Below, in pieces: positions 1-7,318 of a stretch of DNA of 9,826 nt. A model generated the notes under the pieces. That model was given only the letters and a program-made list of their open reading frames with translations. It had not been told where the DNA came from and made no database searches. The position numbers and the translations under genes were made by a program. This DNA is from Caryophanales bacterium (lineage in GTDB: Bacteria > Bacillota_I > Bacilli_A > RFN20 > CAG-826): the NCBI GenBank assembly GCA_028723545.1, contig JAQYER010000132.1, forward strand, positions 1 to 9,826. The letters are read 5' to 3'. The number at the start of each line of letters is the position of its first letter. Within the stretch, counting starts at the first letter, position 1.

Positions 1-1538
1 ACATATAAAATACCTGATAATTTACTTCCTATTTGAGTCGCCAAACGAATTCTTTGTGCTTCCCCACCAGAAAGAGTCATAGACATTCTTGATAAAGTTA
101 AATAATTTAATCCAACATCGCATAAAAAAGTCGCGCGATTATCAATTTCTTTAATAATCATTTTAGCAATTTCTTGTTGATTTGGAGTTAATGTATTAGA
201 AATCGTTCTAACCCATTTCAATAATTCTTCAATGGATAAACATGTTGCTTCATAAATATTTAAACCATTTACTTTAACCGATAATGCAATTGGAGAAAGA
301 CGCGCTCCATGGCAAGTTTCACAAACGCTATCTCTCATATAAACGTTATAAATTGTTCTCATCATTTCAGAATTTGTTTCAGTATATAGACGAGTAATTT
401 TTGTTTTAACCCCTTCAATATAATCATTTCGATGAGAAATATTTCCAGAAGCTGATTTTAATTGATATTTAATTGGACGATCGCTTCCATAAAAAATAAT
501 ATGTTTTTCTTTTTCAGTTAATTGATTAAAAGGCTTATCTAAATCAATGTGATAAGCATCCAATAACACTTTAAATGTTTGCCAATCTAAATTAGTTGTA
601 TTAATAGTGTTTTTATAATAACGAACCGCTCCTTGGTTAATTGATAATGATTCATCAGGAACAATTAAATCGGTAGCAGCTTCTCTTTTGATTCCTAATC
701 CATTACATTCAGGACAACACCCTAGTGGAGCGTTAAAACTAAATAATCTTGGTTCTAATTTAGGAACAGAAAATCCACAATATTTGCAAGAGTGATGTTG
801 AGAAAAAAATCTTTCTTCATCACTAGTATAAAACACGCAATAACCACGAGAATAATCACACGCTAAATCGATAGAATCAACGATTCTTTGACGAGAATCT
901 TCTTTAATAACAATACGATCAATAACAATATCAATATCATGACGAATATTTTTTTCTAAATTAGGTACTTCATCAATTCTTAAAAATTGTCCATCGACTC
1001 TTAATCTTTCAAAACCATTAGATTTAATTTTATCTAACGCATCTTTATGCGTTCCTTTTTCGTTGTGAACAATAGGAGATAATATTTGTAATTTTGTACC
1101 TAGTGGATAAGACATGGCAATATCCGCCATTTTTGTCGTTGAAAAAGCAATAATTGGTTCATTATGGGTTGGGCAATATGGAACACCAATACGAGCGAAT
1201 AATAATCTTAAATAATCATATATTTCCGTTACAGTTCCAACAGTTGAACGAGGGTTATGAGAAGTTGTTTTTTGATCGATTGAAATAGCTGGTGATAATC
1301 CAGAAATAGAATCGACATCAGGTTTTTCCATTCCACCTAAAAATTGTCTAGCGTATGCACTTAAAGATTCAACAAATCGCCTTTGCCCTTCATTAAAAAT
1401 TGTGTCAAATGCTAAAGTGGATTTACCACTACCACTTAATCCAGTGAAAACAACTAAAGAATATTTAGGTATTTCTAAATCAATATTTTTTAAATTATTT
1501 TCTCTCGCGCCTTTAACGAATATTGTCTTTTTTTCCAT
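1..1538 (-). CDS. uvrA: UvrA, excinuclease ABC subunit A (N-terminal 512 residues, truncated by window edge)
   Basis: UvrA is the DNA-damage-sensing ATPase of nucleotide excision repair; it loads UvrB on lesions in the cytoplasm. Translating the minus strand from the ATG at 1538 gives an unbroken frame to the left edge. It shows the first ABC half: Walker A GLSGSGKST at residues 33-41, the UvrA motif SLSAYARQFLGGMEKPDVD at about 58-76, and IDQKTTSHNPRSTVGTVTE at about 87-105. A zinc module follows with Cys251, Cys254, Cys275 and Cys278 (C-x2-C-x20-C-x2-C), then the ABC signature LSGGE at 489-493 and RIRLATQIGSKLSGILYV at the edge. The family is usually about 940-960 residues, so the second ATPase half lies outside the window. 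No uvrB lies upstream; the neighbour is a divergent SDR gene. The start has no Shine-Dalgarno site and sits just after a likely -10 box. Confidence 0.97.
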   Translation of the reverse strand, partial: MEKKTIFVKGARENNLKNIDLEIPKYSLVVFTGLSGSGKSTLAFDTIFNEGQRRFVESLSAYARQFLGGMEKPDVDSISGLSPAISIDQKTTSHNPRSTVGTVTEIYDYLRLLFARIGVPYCPTHNEPIIAFSTTKMADIAMSYPLGTKLQILSPIVHNEKGTHKDALDKIKSNGFERLRVDGQFLRIDEVPNLEKNIRHDIDIVIDRIVIKEDSRQRIVDSIDLACDYSRGYCVFYTSDEERFFSQHHSCKYCGFSVPKLEPRLFSFNAPLGCCPECNGLGIKREAATDLIVPDESLSINQGAVRYYKNTINTTNLDWQTFKVLLDAYHIDLDKPFNQLTEKEKHIIFYGSDRPIKYQLKSASGNISHRNDYIEGVKTKITRLYTETNSEMMRTIYNVYMRDSVCETCHGARLSPIALSVKVNGLNIYEATCLSIEELLKWVRTISNTLTPNQQEIAKMIIKEIDNRATFLCDVGLNYLTLSRMSMTLSGGEAQRIRLATQIGSKLSGILY

Positions 1539-1548
1539 AGTGAAGTTA

Positions 1549-1554
1549 ATTGTA
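1549..1554 (-). promoter_or_regulatory. Likely extended -10 box of the uvrA promoter (near-leaderless start)
   Basis: On the minus strand TGCTACAAT matches the extended -10 pattern TGnTATAAT with one mismatch in the hexamer. The hexamer TACAAT ends 10 bases before the uvrA ATG, so transcription would begin about 3-4 bases before the start codon. I see no good -35 box at 16-18 bp (TAGAAT at 17 bp), as is common for extended -10 promoters, and no purine-rich ribosome binding site. In DNA this AT-rich, chance matches are a real risk. Confidence 0.45.
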
Positions 1555-1694
1555 GCAAAATATCAATTATTATTCTATGAATAATGGCTATTTTCTTGAA
1601 TTATTTATCAAAAATATTCATTAAAATGAATTAATTAATAATTGACACAATTTTTTGAAAATTATTCACATAGACTGTATGTATTTAATAGATA

Positions 1695-1712
1695 AAAACC
1701 ACTTGTGGTTTT
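1695..1712. repeat. 18-bp inverted repeat (possible operator) between uvrA and the SDR gene
   Basis: AAAACCAC-TT-GTGGTTTT has perfect 8-base arms and a 2-base centre. It lies in the 290-bp divergent region 1539-1828, about 90 bp before the predicted SDR start of transcription and about 160 bp before uvrA. The two-base centre is short for an RNA hairpin loop and no strong T-run follows, so a protein-binding dyad is more plausible than a terminator. The rest of this region is AT-rich with no gene that I can support. Confidence 0.45.
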
Positions 1713-1789
1713 ATATATATATTTATATCAACATTAATTCAATAAATAATATATAAAAAGAATTAATAAATTTTTCATTTTTATTATTG

Positions 1790-1795
1790 TATAAT
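1790..1795 (+). promoter_or_regulatory. Likely -10 box of the SDR gene promoter
   Basis: A perfect TATAAT lies 33 bases before the ATG at 1829, giving a predicted transcript start near 1802. No convincing -35 hexamer is found 16-18 bp upstream; that stretch is only A and T. A small inverted repeat, CGTTA-ACA-TAACG at 1801-1813, would form the first bases of the mRNA. Confidence 0.5.
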
Positions 1796-1828
1796 AATAT
1801 CGTTAACATAACGAAAGGAAAAAATACA

Positions 1829-2701
1829 ATGAATAAAGTATGTGTTGTTACTGGTGGCGGAAGCGGTATTGGTAAAGCCGTCGCTCAAATGCTCCCAAAA
1901 GATTGCACTGTAATTATTACAGGAAGAAATGAAGAAAAACTTCAAAAAACAGCCGATGAATTAAACAAAGAAGGATGCCATATTGTTGTCCGTGCATGTG
2001 ACGTTTCAAAAAGAAGCGATGTTACAAGCTTAGCCGAATACGCAAAATCATTAGGCGAAGTTAAAATTGTTGTAAATGCTGCAGGTATTTCTGGATCAAT
2101 GGGATCTTCTGAAAAAATCTATCGCATTAATGCTTTAGGCACAGTATATGTCAATCAAGAATTTTATAAAGTCATGGATAAAGGATCAGTTATTTGTGAT
2201 GTCGCATCTAACTCTGCTTATATGCTCCCTTCATTCTTAACACCAAAAGAAAAGAAATATTTATTAGCGATCACTGATGAAGAAGCTTTCATTAAAGCAA
2301 TGGTTAAAAAAGCTCATTTAACAAAGAAAGAAGAAATCAATGCCTCAGTTGCATATTTAATTTCTAAAAACTTTGCTCGCTGGTATTCAAGCAAATGTGC
2401 ATTCAAATATATGTACAATAAAGGAATCCGTGTCTTCTCTGTTAGCCCAGGTTTCGTTAAAACTCCAATGACAGTTAAAGAAGATAGCCCTGTTTCACAA
2501 CATTTATTAAAATATTCAGGAACACAAAGAGGTGCAGAACCAGAAGAATTAGGTTATGTTATTGCTTCTCTTTGCGATGAAAGAGCTGGCTATTTAATGG
2601 GTGTCGACCTCCTTGTTGATGGTGGTTGTATCACTTCAGGATATTCATTCTTAAAAGCAAGAAAATTAGACGAATGTCCATCGCCAGAAGGAAACTGGTA
2701 A
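1829..2701 (+). CDS. Short-chain dehydrogenase/reductase (SDR), 3-alpha-HSD/coniferyl-alcohol dehydrogenase-like
   Basis: This 290-residue protein is a cytoplasmic NAD(P)-dependent oxidoreductase; its substrate cannot be read from the sequence. The cofactor motif TGGGSGIG is at residues 8-15, TGR at 31-33 (an Arg there often goes with NADPH), CDVS at 57-60, NAAG at 83-86, the catalytic Ser at 127 or 129, and YLISK at 176-180 supplying Tyr176 and Lys180. PGFVKTPM at 207-214 and a LVDGG motif near 262-266 close the fold. An insertion of about 40 residues lies between the Ser and the Tyr, as in bacterial 3-alpha-hydroxysteroid dehydrogenase/carbonyl reductase, and RGAEPEE at 234-240 also resembles that subfamily; steroid activity is not implied. 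The ATG at 1829 is chosen because AAAGGA (1814-1819) precedes it at good spacing; an in-frame TTG at 1787 lies before the predicted mRNA start. It is a single-gene unit ending at a strong hairpin. Confidence 0.9.
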   Translation: MNKVCVVTGGGSGIGKAVAQMLPKDCTVIITGRNEEKLQKTADELNKEGCHIVVRACDVSKRSDVTSLAEYAKSLGEVKIVVNAAGISGSMGSSEKIYRINALGTVYVNQEFYKVMDKGSVICDVASNSAYMLPSFLTPKEKKYLLAITDEEAFIKAMVKKAHLTKKEEINASVAYLISKNFARWYSSKCAFKYMYNKGIRVFSVSPGFVKTPMTVKEDSPVSQHLLKYSGTQRGAEPEELGYVIASLCDERAGYLMGVDLLVDGGCITSGYSFLKARKLDECPSPEGNW

Positions 2702-2710
2702 TATTAATAA

Positions 2711-2744
2711 ATATTAAGAGGCCTTGAAAAAGGCCTTTTAATAT
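2711..2744 (+). terminator. Rho-independent-type terminator after the SDR gene
   Basis: Arms 2711-2725 and 2730-2744 form a 15-bp stem with one G-U pair (core AGGCCTT/AAGGCCT) and a GAAA loop. The 3' arm contains TTTT followed by AT-rich sequence instead of a long T-run, so termination efficiency is uncertain. It starts 9 bases after the SDR stop codon. Confidence 0.8.
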
Positions 2745-2786
2745 ACAAATTTTCGCTTTTTGATTCTTTTATATATGCCCTGTTAA

Positions 2787-2795
2787 TGATATTAT
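2787..2795 (+). promoter_or_regulatory. Likely extended -10 box of the phosphatase gene (near-leaderless start)
   Basis: TGATATTAT fits the extended -10 pattern (TGn plus TATTAT). The hexamer ends 8 bases before the ATG at 2804, placing the transcript start at about 2802-2803, one or two bases before the start codon. No Shine-Dalgarno-like run is present between the preceding terminator and the ATG. No -35 box at proper spacing is evident. Confidence 0.45.
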
Positions 2796-2803
2796 AAATC
2801 GGT

Positions 2804-3577
2804 ATGAAAAATTTAGATTTTGAATTGATTTATAATGGTCGAGATATTGGCCAATTAAAAACAAAAGATGGAAGAAATATTAAAAAAGGAAAACTGTTTC
2901 GTTCTGGTTGTTTATCTCCAGTTAGTGAAAAAGATATTCAAATATTAAATAGCCTTCATTTAACAGATGTTATTGATTTCCGTGAATCAAATGCTTTTAT
3001 TGATAAACCAGATTATCGTCTTGATGGTGTTAATTATCATAATTTCCCTCCTTTTGAATTTGTTGCAGCAAAACCAAAAAAAGAAGGAATTGACGATGAT
3101 TTAATGAACAAAGTTAAAGCTGTCGGTGGCGGATTCGTTTTCATGAAAAATTTATATAAAAATATATTCAATAGTGAAATGGCATTAACTTCCTATACAA
3201 ACTTCTTTAAAACATTAACTCAAAAAGAAGATTCAGTTATTTTATGGCATTGCGCGCAGGGAAAAGACCGCGCTGGATTGGCGGCGTTCTTGCTCGAATA
3301 CGCTCTCGGAGTAAGTTACGATGATTGTGTCAAAGATTATTTGTATTCCGTAGTTGAAATGGATAGATATCAACAAAGTGTTCTTCCTCTCATTAAAGCC
3401 CACTATAAAGATGATAATGAAGCTATTCAATCATTTATCGATGCATATACTGTTAAAATTGAATATTTAGAAGAAGCCATCAAATTTATTAATGAAAAAT
3501 ATGATTCAATTGATAATTTCTTAGTTAACGTTTTAAAAGTAGATATCGATAAATTAAGAAAAATATATCTTGAATAA
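2804..3577 (+). CDS. Cysteine-dependent tyrosine/lipid phosphatase (Y_phosphatase3 family)
   Basis: This 257-residue protein is a predicted phosphatase using a phospho-cysteine intermediate. The active-site loop is WHCAQGKDRAG at residues 148-158, with nucleophile Cys150 and phosphate-binding Arg156 (HCx5R). The N-terminal part matches the family pattern: NGRDIGQLKTKDGR at 11-24, KGKLFRSGCL at 28-37 and VIDFRES at 56-62, comparable to the usual DLR(S) motif. The Lys-Asp in the loop (GKDR) is typical of this family, whose characterised members include Listeria LipA, acting on phosphotyrosine and phosphoinositides; which substrate is used here is unknown. No signal peptide or membrane segment is seen, so it is probably cytoplasmic. 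It is a single-gene unit between two terminators. The ATG at 2804 lacks a Shine-Dalgarno site. A 60-base GC-rich patch (3251-3310) covers the catalytic loop. Confidence 0.92.
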   Translation: MKNLDFELIYNGRDIGQLKTKDGRNIKKGKLFRSGCLSPVSEKDIQILNSLHLTDVIDFRESNAFIDKPDYRLDGVNYHNFPPFEFVAAKPKKEGIDDDLMNKVKAVGGGFVFMKNLYKNIFNSEMALTSYTNFFKTLTQKEDSVILWHCAQGKDRAGLAAFLLEYALGVSYDDCVKDYLYSVVEMDRYQQSVLPLIKAHYKDDNEAIQSFIDAYTVKIEYLEEAIKFINEKYDSIDNFLVNVLKVDIDKLRKIYLE

Positions 3578-3591
3578 AAAATTATCAATCA

Positions 3592-3624
3592 AAAAACCAG
3601 ATCCAAACATTGAATCTGGTTTTT
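3592..3624. terminator. Bidirectional terminator between the phosphatase and PFOR genes
   Basis: Arms AAAAACCAGAT (3592-3602) and ATCTGGTTTTT (3614-3624) make an 11-bp stem around an 11-base loop. On the plus strand it is followed by a T-rich tail (TTTTTGTTTTG), and on the minus strand the A-run of the left arm gives a T-run. It therefore can end both convergent genes, whose stop codons lie 14 and 20 bases from the stem. Confidence 0.85.
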
Positions 3625-3644
3625 GTTTTGTTTATTGATTTAGA

Positions 3645-6600
3645 TTATAAACCGAATTTTTTGATACGTTCCCAACGATCTTGAGCACATTTTTGAGATT
3701 TTGTGAGAAGTTCATCAGCGTGTGCTGGATTGACGATTGGAAGTTGAGAGAATCTTGTTTCTCCCATAACGAAATCACGGAATTTTGTGAAGTCTGGTTC
3801 TTTACAGTCGATTTGTAATCCTGGTTCACCTTTTGCAACGCGGCGTGGGTCATATCTAAATGTTGTGAAATATCCACATTCAACAGCAGCTTTTTCAACT
3901 TTCATTGAGTTAGATAATCCGCCTTTAATACCGTGGTTAGCACAAGGTGCATAACAAATGATTAATGATGGTCCATCATAGCTTTCAGCTTCTTTAAGAG
4001 CTTGAATAGCTTTCATTGGGTTTGCGCCTAATGAGATTTGAGCAACATAGACGTGTCCATATGACATTGCGATTAATGCAAGGTTCTTCTTTTCTCCTGT
4101 CTTACCAGAAGCAGTGAATTTTGCAATTGAACCAGTTTGTGATGATTTTGATGATTGTCCACCAGTATTTGAATAAACTTCTGTATCAAGGACGAGGACA
4201 TTAACATCGTCATCATTTGCTAAGACGTGGTCAACACCACCATAACCGATATCATATGACCAACCATCACCACCGATGATCCAGACTGATTTATCTACTA
4301 AGTCACGTTCATATGCTAAGACAGCTTTGACTGCTTCGTTTTTACTTGCTTTAACAAGGGCAACGAGAACTGGAGCAACTGTACGAGCAACATCTTTATT
4401 TTTGATGTTTTCGAGATAGTTTTTGATTACTTCTTTAAGTTCGCTTTCGACATCTTCAGCTTCTAAAGCAGCGCTTAAGATAGTTGAGATTTGCATTAAA
4501 CGATAATTTGTAGCAATTCTCATACCATAACCGAATTCAGCATTATCTTCGAATAATGAGTTAGCCCAAGCAACACCTTGACCATTCTTATCTGTGCAGA
4601 ATGGAGTTAATGGAGTAGATCCTGAATAAATTGATGAACATCCAGTTGCGTTAGCAACAAGCATATCTTTACCGAATAATTGAGAAACTAAACGATAATA
4701 TGGAGTTTCTCCACAGCCCGCACAAGCACCTGAAATTTCCATATATGGCATTAAATAGCCAACACCTGCAACTGTGTTTGTTGGGATAATATTTGATTTA
4801 TATTCAACATGTTTGAATAAATATGCAGCAGCTTCTTCTTGTGGGAATTGAGATTTTGCTTCAGCCATATAAAGAGCTTTTTTACCAGTCTTATTAGCTG
4901 TACATTCAGTAACACAAAGACCACAACCAACACAGTTCTTTGGAGAAACTTGTAAACGATATTTAAGTCCAGCTTTCTTAACTAATGGATTCTTTGCATC
5001 AACAACATCACTCTTAACGAGTTCTGGAGCGTTTGCAATTTCTTCTTCATTTAATAAGAATGGACGAATTGTTGCGTGTGGGCAAACAAATGCACATTGG
5101 TTACATTGAATACAGTCACTTGAATTCCAAACTGGAACCATATCAGCAATAGAACGTTGTTCACGATATGTGATATCGTTTTGCATTGTGCCATCGAGTA
5201 ATTCGTATTCAGTGAATTTTGAAACTGGGAGTGTATCACCGTCAAGTGTTCCGATAACACATACATAATTATCGAAATAGTCATCTCCAGTTGATGGACG
5301 GACACGGACAGTATCAAGTTCAACCCATGATGGATCAACAGGAACTTCACGTAAACCTTCTGTACCAGCATCAATAGCTTTCCAGTTAAGTTCAACGACT
5401 GCTTGTCCTTTTTTAGCATATGATTTTTCGGCAAATTTCTTCATCCATTTTTGTGCTTCTTCATAAGGCATGATACCTTGGTTGAGGTAGAAGAATGAAG
5501 CTTGGAGAATAGTATTTGTGTGACGTCCCATACCAATTTCATGGGCAATCTTATTAGCGTCAATAACATAGAATTTAGCGTGTTTTTCCGCTAATTGGTG
5601 TTTCATTCTATTTGGAAGTGATTTGATGAGTTGTTCATCATTCATATCAGTATTGAGTAAGAATGTACCACCATCTTTTAAATTTTTAATCATGTCAAAT
5701 TTGAAGACATATGTATCAAGTGAGCATGAAATAAAGTCAGCATTTTCAACATAATATGTAGAACGAATTGGTTCTTTACCAAAACGTAAGTGAGAACGTG
5801 TTACACCACCAGCTTTACGTGAGTCATATGCGAAATACGCTTGTGCGTATTGGTGTGTAGCGTCACCAATGATTTTAATTGAAGATTTATTAGCAGAAAC
5901 TGTACCATCAGATCCTAAACCATAGAATAAACATGATGTGTAATTTGCAGCAACATGGAATTTTTCATCTACTGGAATAGAAAGGTGTGTTAAATCATCA
6001 TTAATTCCAACTGTGAAATTGTGATGTGCTTCTCCGCTTGCTAAGAAATCATAAACAGCTTTGATATGTTTTGGTTGAGTATCTTTTGAAGATAAACCAT
6101 AACGTCCTCCAATAACTTGGATGCCTGTTCTATTGATTTGATTAAGAGCAGATACAACATCGAGATATAATGGTTCTCCAGTTGCACCCATTTCTTTTGT
6201 ACGGTCTAATACAGCAATTCTTTTGACTGATGCAGGTAAAACATCACCAAGGTGTTTTGCTGAGAATGGACGATAAAGATGAACTTTAACAAGACCAACT
6301 TTACGACCAGATTTTGCTAATTCATCGATAACTTCGATTGTTGTTTCAGTAACTGAACCCATTGCGATGATAACATCTTCAGCTTGTGGATCACCATAAT
6401 AAACAAATGGTGCATATGGACGTCCTGATAAACGAGTTGCTTCAGCGAAATATTTTTCAGCAACAGAAATAACGTTGTTATAGTGAACATTTTGAGCTTC
6501 ACGTGTTTGGAAATAAACGTCGTCGTTTTCAGCACCACCACGGGTTACAGGGTGAGTGTGTGGGTTTAATGCTCTTGCTCTAAATTTTTCAACTTTGTCC

Positions 6601-7196
6601 ATTGGAAGAAGTTTTCTATATTCTTCTTCATCAATGAATTCAACGTTTTGAATTTCGTGAGAAGTTCTGAAACCATCAAAGAAATGCATAACTGGTGATT
6701 CAGAATCAATAGCGATAAGATGCGCCATTGGAGCTAAATCAGCAATTTCTTGAACTGAATGAGAGCAAATCATTGTAATACCAGTTTGACGGCAAGCATA
6801 AATATCTTGATGATCGCCAAAGATTGATAATGAACGAGTTGCTAATGAACGAGCAGAAACATGAAGAACTGCTGGTAATAATTCACCACACCATTTATAG
6901 ATGTTTGGAATCATTAATAATAACCCTTGTGAAGCAGTATATGTTGTTGCAAGTGTTCCAGCTTGGAGAGCACCATGAACTGTACCAGATGCACCAGCTT
7001 CAGATTGCATTTCAACAACTTTTACAGGGGTGTTGAATAAATTCTTTTTACCTTTTGATGCGTAAACATCGACAAGCTCTGCCATAGGTGAGCTTGGAGT
7101 GATTGGATAAATACCAGCTACTTCAGTAAAATAATAGCTTCCGATTGCGGCAGCGGTATTTCCATCAACAGAGAGAAATGATTTTTTAATTTCCAT
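3645..7196 (-). CDS. nifJ: Pyruvate:ferredoxin (flavodoxin) oxidoreductase, single-chain PFOR
   Basis: PFOR converts pyruvate and CoA to acetyl-CoA and CO2 and reduces ferredoxin or flavodoxin; it is cytoplasmic and oxygen-sensitive. The 1183-residue chain has the usual full length. The N-terminal pyrimidine-binding domain has YPITPSSPMAE at 30-40 and EMQSEAGASGTVHGALQAG at 62-80. Domain III carries GSDGTVSANKSSIKIIG at 428-444. Two 4Fe-4S sites follow: Cys695/698/701/705 and Cys755/758/761/765. The proximal cluster ligands are Cys825, Cys828, Cys853 and probably Cys1085 (APCANHG). The thiamine diphosphate site is GDGWSYDIGYGG at 976-987 with TEVYSNTGGQ at 1005-1014. Nothing catalytic is missing. 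The ATG at 7196 is used because AAGGAGT at 7208-7214 precedes it; an in-frame TTG at 7226 lies upstream of the predicted transcript start. It is transcribed alone; no ferredoxin gene is adjacent. Confidence 0.97.
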   Translation of the reverse strand: MEIKKSFLSVDGNTAAAIGSYYFTEVAGIYPITPSSPMAELVDVYASKGKKNLFNTPVKVVEMQSEAGASGTVHGALQAGTLATTYTASQGLLLMIPNIYKWCGELLPAVLHVSARSLATRSLSIFGDHQDIYACRQTGITMICSHSVQEIADLAPMAHLIAIDSESPVMHFFDGFRTSHEIQNVEFIDEEEYRKLLPMDKVEKFRARALNPHTHPVTRGGAENDDVYFQTREAQNVHYNNVISVAEKYFAEATRLSGRPYAPFVYYGDPQAEDVIIAMGSVTETTIEVIDELAKSGRKVGLVKVHLYRPFSAKHLGDVLPASVKRIAVLDRTKEMGATGEPLYLDVVSALNQINRTGIQVIGGRYGLSSKDTQPKHIKAVYDFLASGEAHHNFTVGINDDLTHLSIPVDEKFHVAANYTSCLFYGLGSDGTVSANKSSIKIIGDATHQYAQAYFAYDSRKAGGVTRSHLRFGKEPIRSTYYVENADFISCSLDTYVFKFDMIKNLKDGGTFLLNTDMNDEQLIKSLPNRMKHQLAEKHAKFYVIDANKIAHEIGMGRHTNTILQASFFYLNQGIMPYEEAQKWMKKFAEKSYAKKGQAVVELNWKAIDAGTEGLREVPVDPSWVELDTVRVRPSTGDDYFDNYVCVIGTLDGDTLPVSKFTEYELLDGTMQNDITYREQRSIADMVPVWNSSDCIQCNQCAFVCPHATIRPFLLNEEEIANAPELVKSDVVDAKNPLVKKAGLKYRLQVSPKNCVGCGLCVTECTANKTGKKALYMAEAKSQFPQEEAAAYLFKHVEYKSNIIPTNTVAGVGYLMPYMEISGACAGCGETPYYRLVSQLFGKDMLVANATGCSSIYSGSTPLTPFCTDKNGQGVAWANSLFEDNAEFGYGMRIATNYRLMQISTILSAALEAEDVESELKEVIKNYLENIKNKDVARTVAPVLVALVKASKNEAVKAVLAYERDLVDKSVWIIGGDGWSYDIGYGGVDHVLANDDDVNVLVLDTEVYSNTGGQSSKSSQTGSIAKFTASGKTGEKKNLALIAMSYGHVYVAQISLGANPMKAIQALKEAESYDGPSLIICYAPCANHGIKGGLSNSMKVEKAAVECGYFTTFRYDPRRVAKGEPGLQIDCKEPDFTKFRDFVMGETRFSQLPIVNPAHADELLTKSQKCAQDRWERIKKFGL

Positions 7197-7228
7197 TTTA
7201 AAAATTGACTCCTTTTTTAGCCACAAAT

Positions 7229-7257
7229 ATTATATGCGTGCACATAAGCATTTTCAA
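7229..7257 (-). promoter_or_regulatory. Strong sigma-A-type promoter of the PFOR gene
   Basis: On the minus strand TTGAAA (7257-7252) and TATAAT (7234-7229) are separated by 17 bp, five of six and six of six matches to the vegetative consensus. The predicted start is near 7222, giving a leader of about 26 bases that contains the Shine-Dalgarno site AAGGAGT (7214-7208). A GTGCAC palindrome (7238-7243) lies in the spacer; its meaning is unknown. Confidence 0.8.
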
Positions 7258-7259
7258 AC

Positions 7260-7283
7260 AAAAAATAGGCTTTTTACAGCCTA
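7260..7283 (-). terminator. Terminator of the kinase-winged-helix unit
   Basis: On the minus strand TAGGCT and AGCCTA (7283-7278 and 7271-7266) form a 6-bp stem around GTAAAA and are followed directly by six T residues (7265-7260). It sits about 36 bases after the stop codon of the small gene and just before the PFOR -35 box, separating the two units. Confidence 0.8.
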
Positions 7284-7318
7284 ATTTTATATTCATATAA
7301 ATTTTAAATATTTTTGTG

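Noticed and set aside
1787..1828. In-frame TTG start that would lengthen the SDR by 14 residues
   Set aside because: It overlaps the TATAAT box and lies upstream of the predicted transcript start; the ATG at 1829 has AAAGGA before it and gives the usual SDR N terminus.
2384..2398. WYSSK (residues 185-189) as an SDR active site with a misplaced Tyr
   Set aside because: YLISK at residues 176-180 has correct Tyr-x3-Lys spacing and the correct distance to GIRV, so the active site is intact and WYSSK is incidental.
5051..5434. Open frame of about 127 codons inside the PFOR gene on the same strand, and similar shorter ones at 4751-4933 and 6317-6541
   Set aside because: They are out-of-frame readings of the intact PFOR coding sequence, without start signals or family motifs.
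7197..7226. In-frame upstream start adding 10 residues to PFOR
   Set aside because: The TTG at 7226 precedes the predicted transcript start near 7222, and the extra residues cover the Shine-Dalgarno site of the ATG at 7196.
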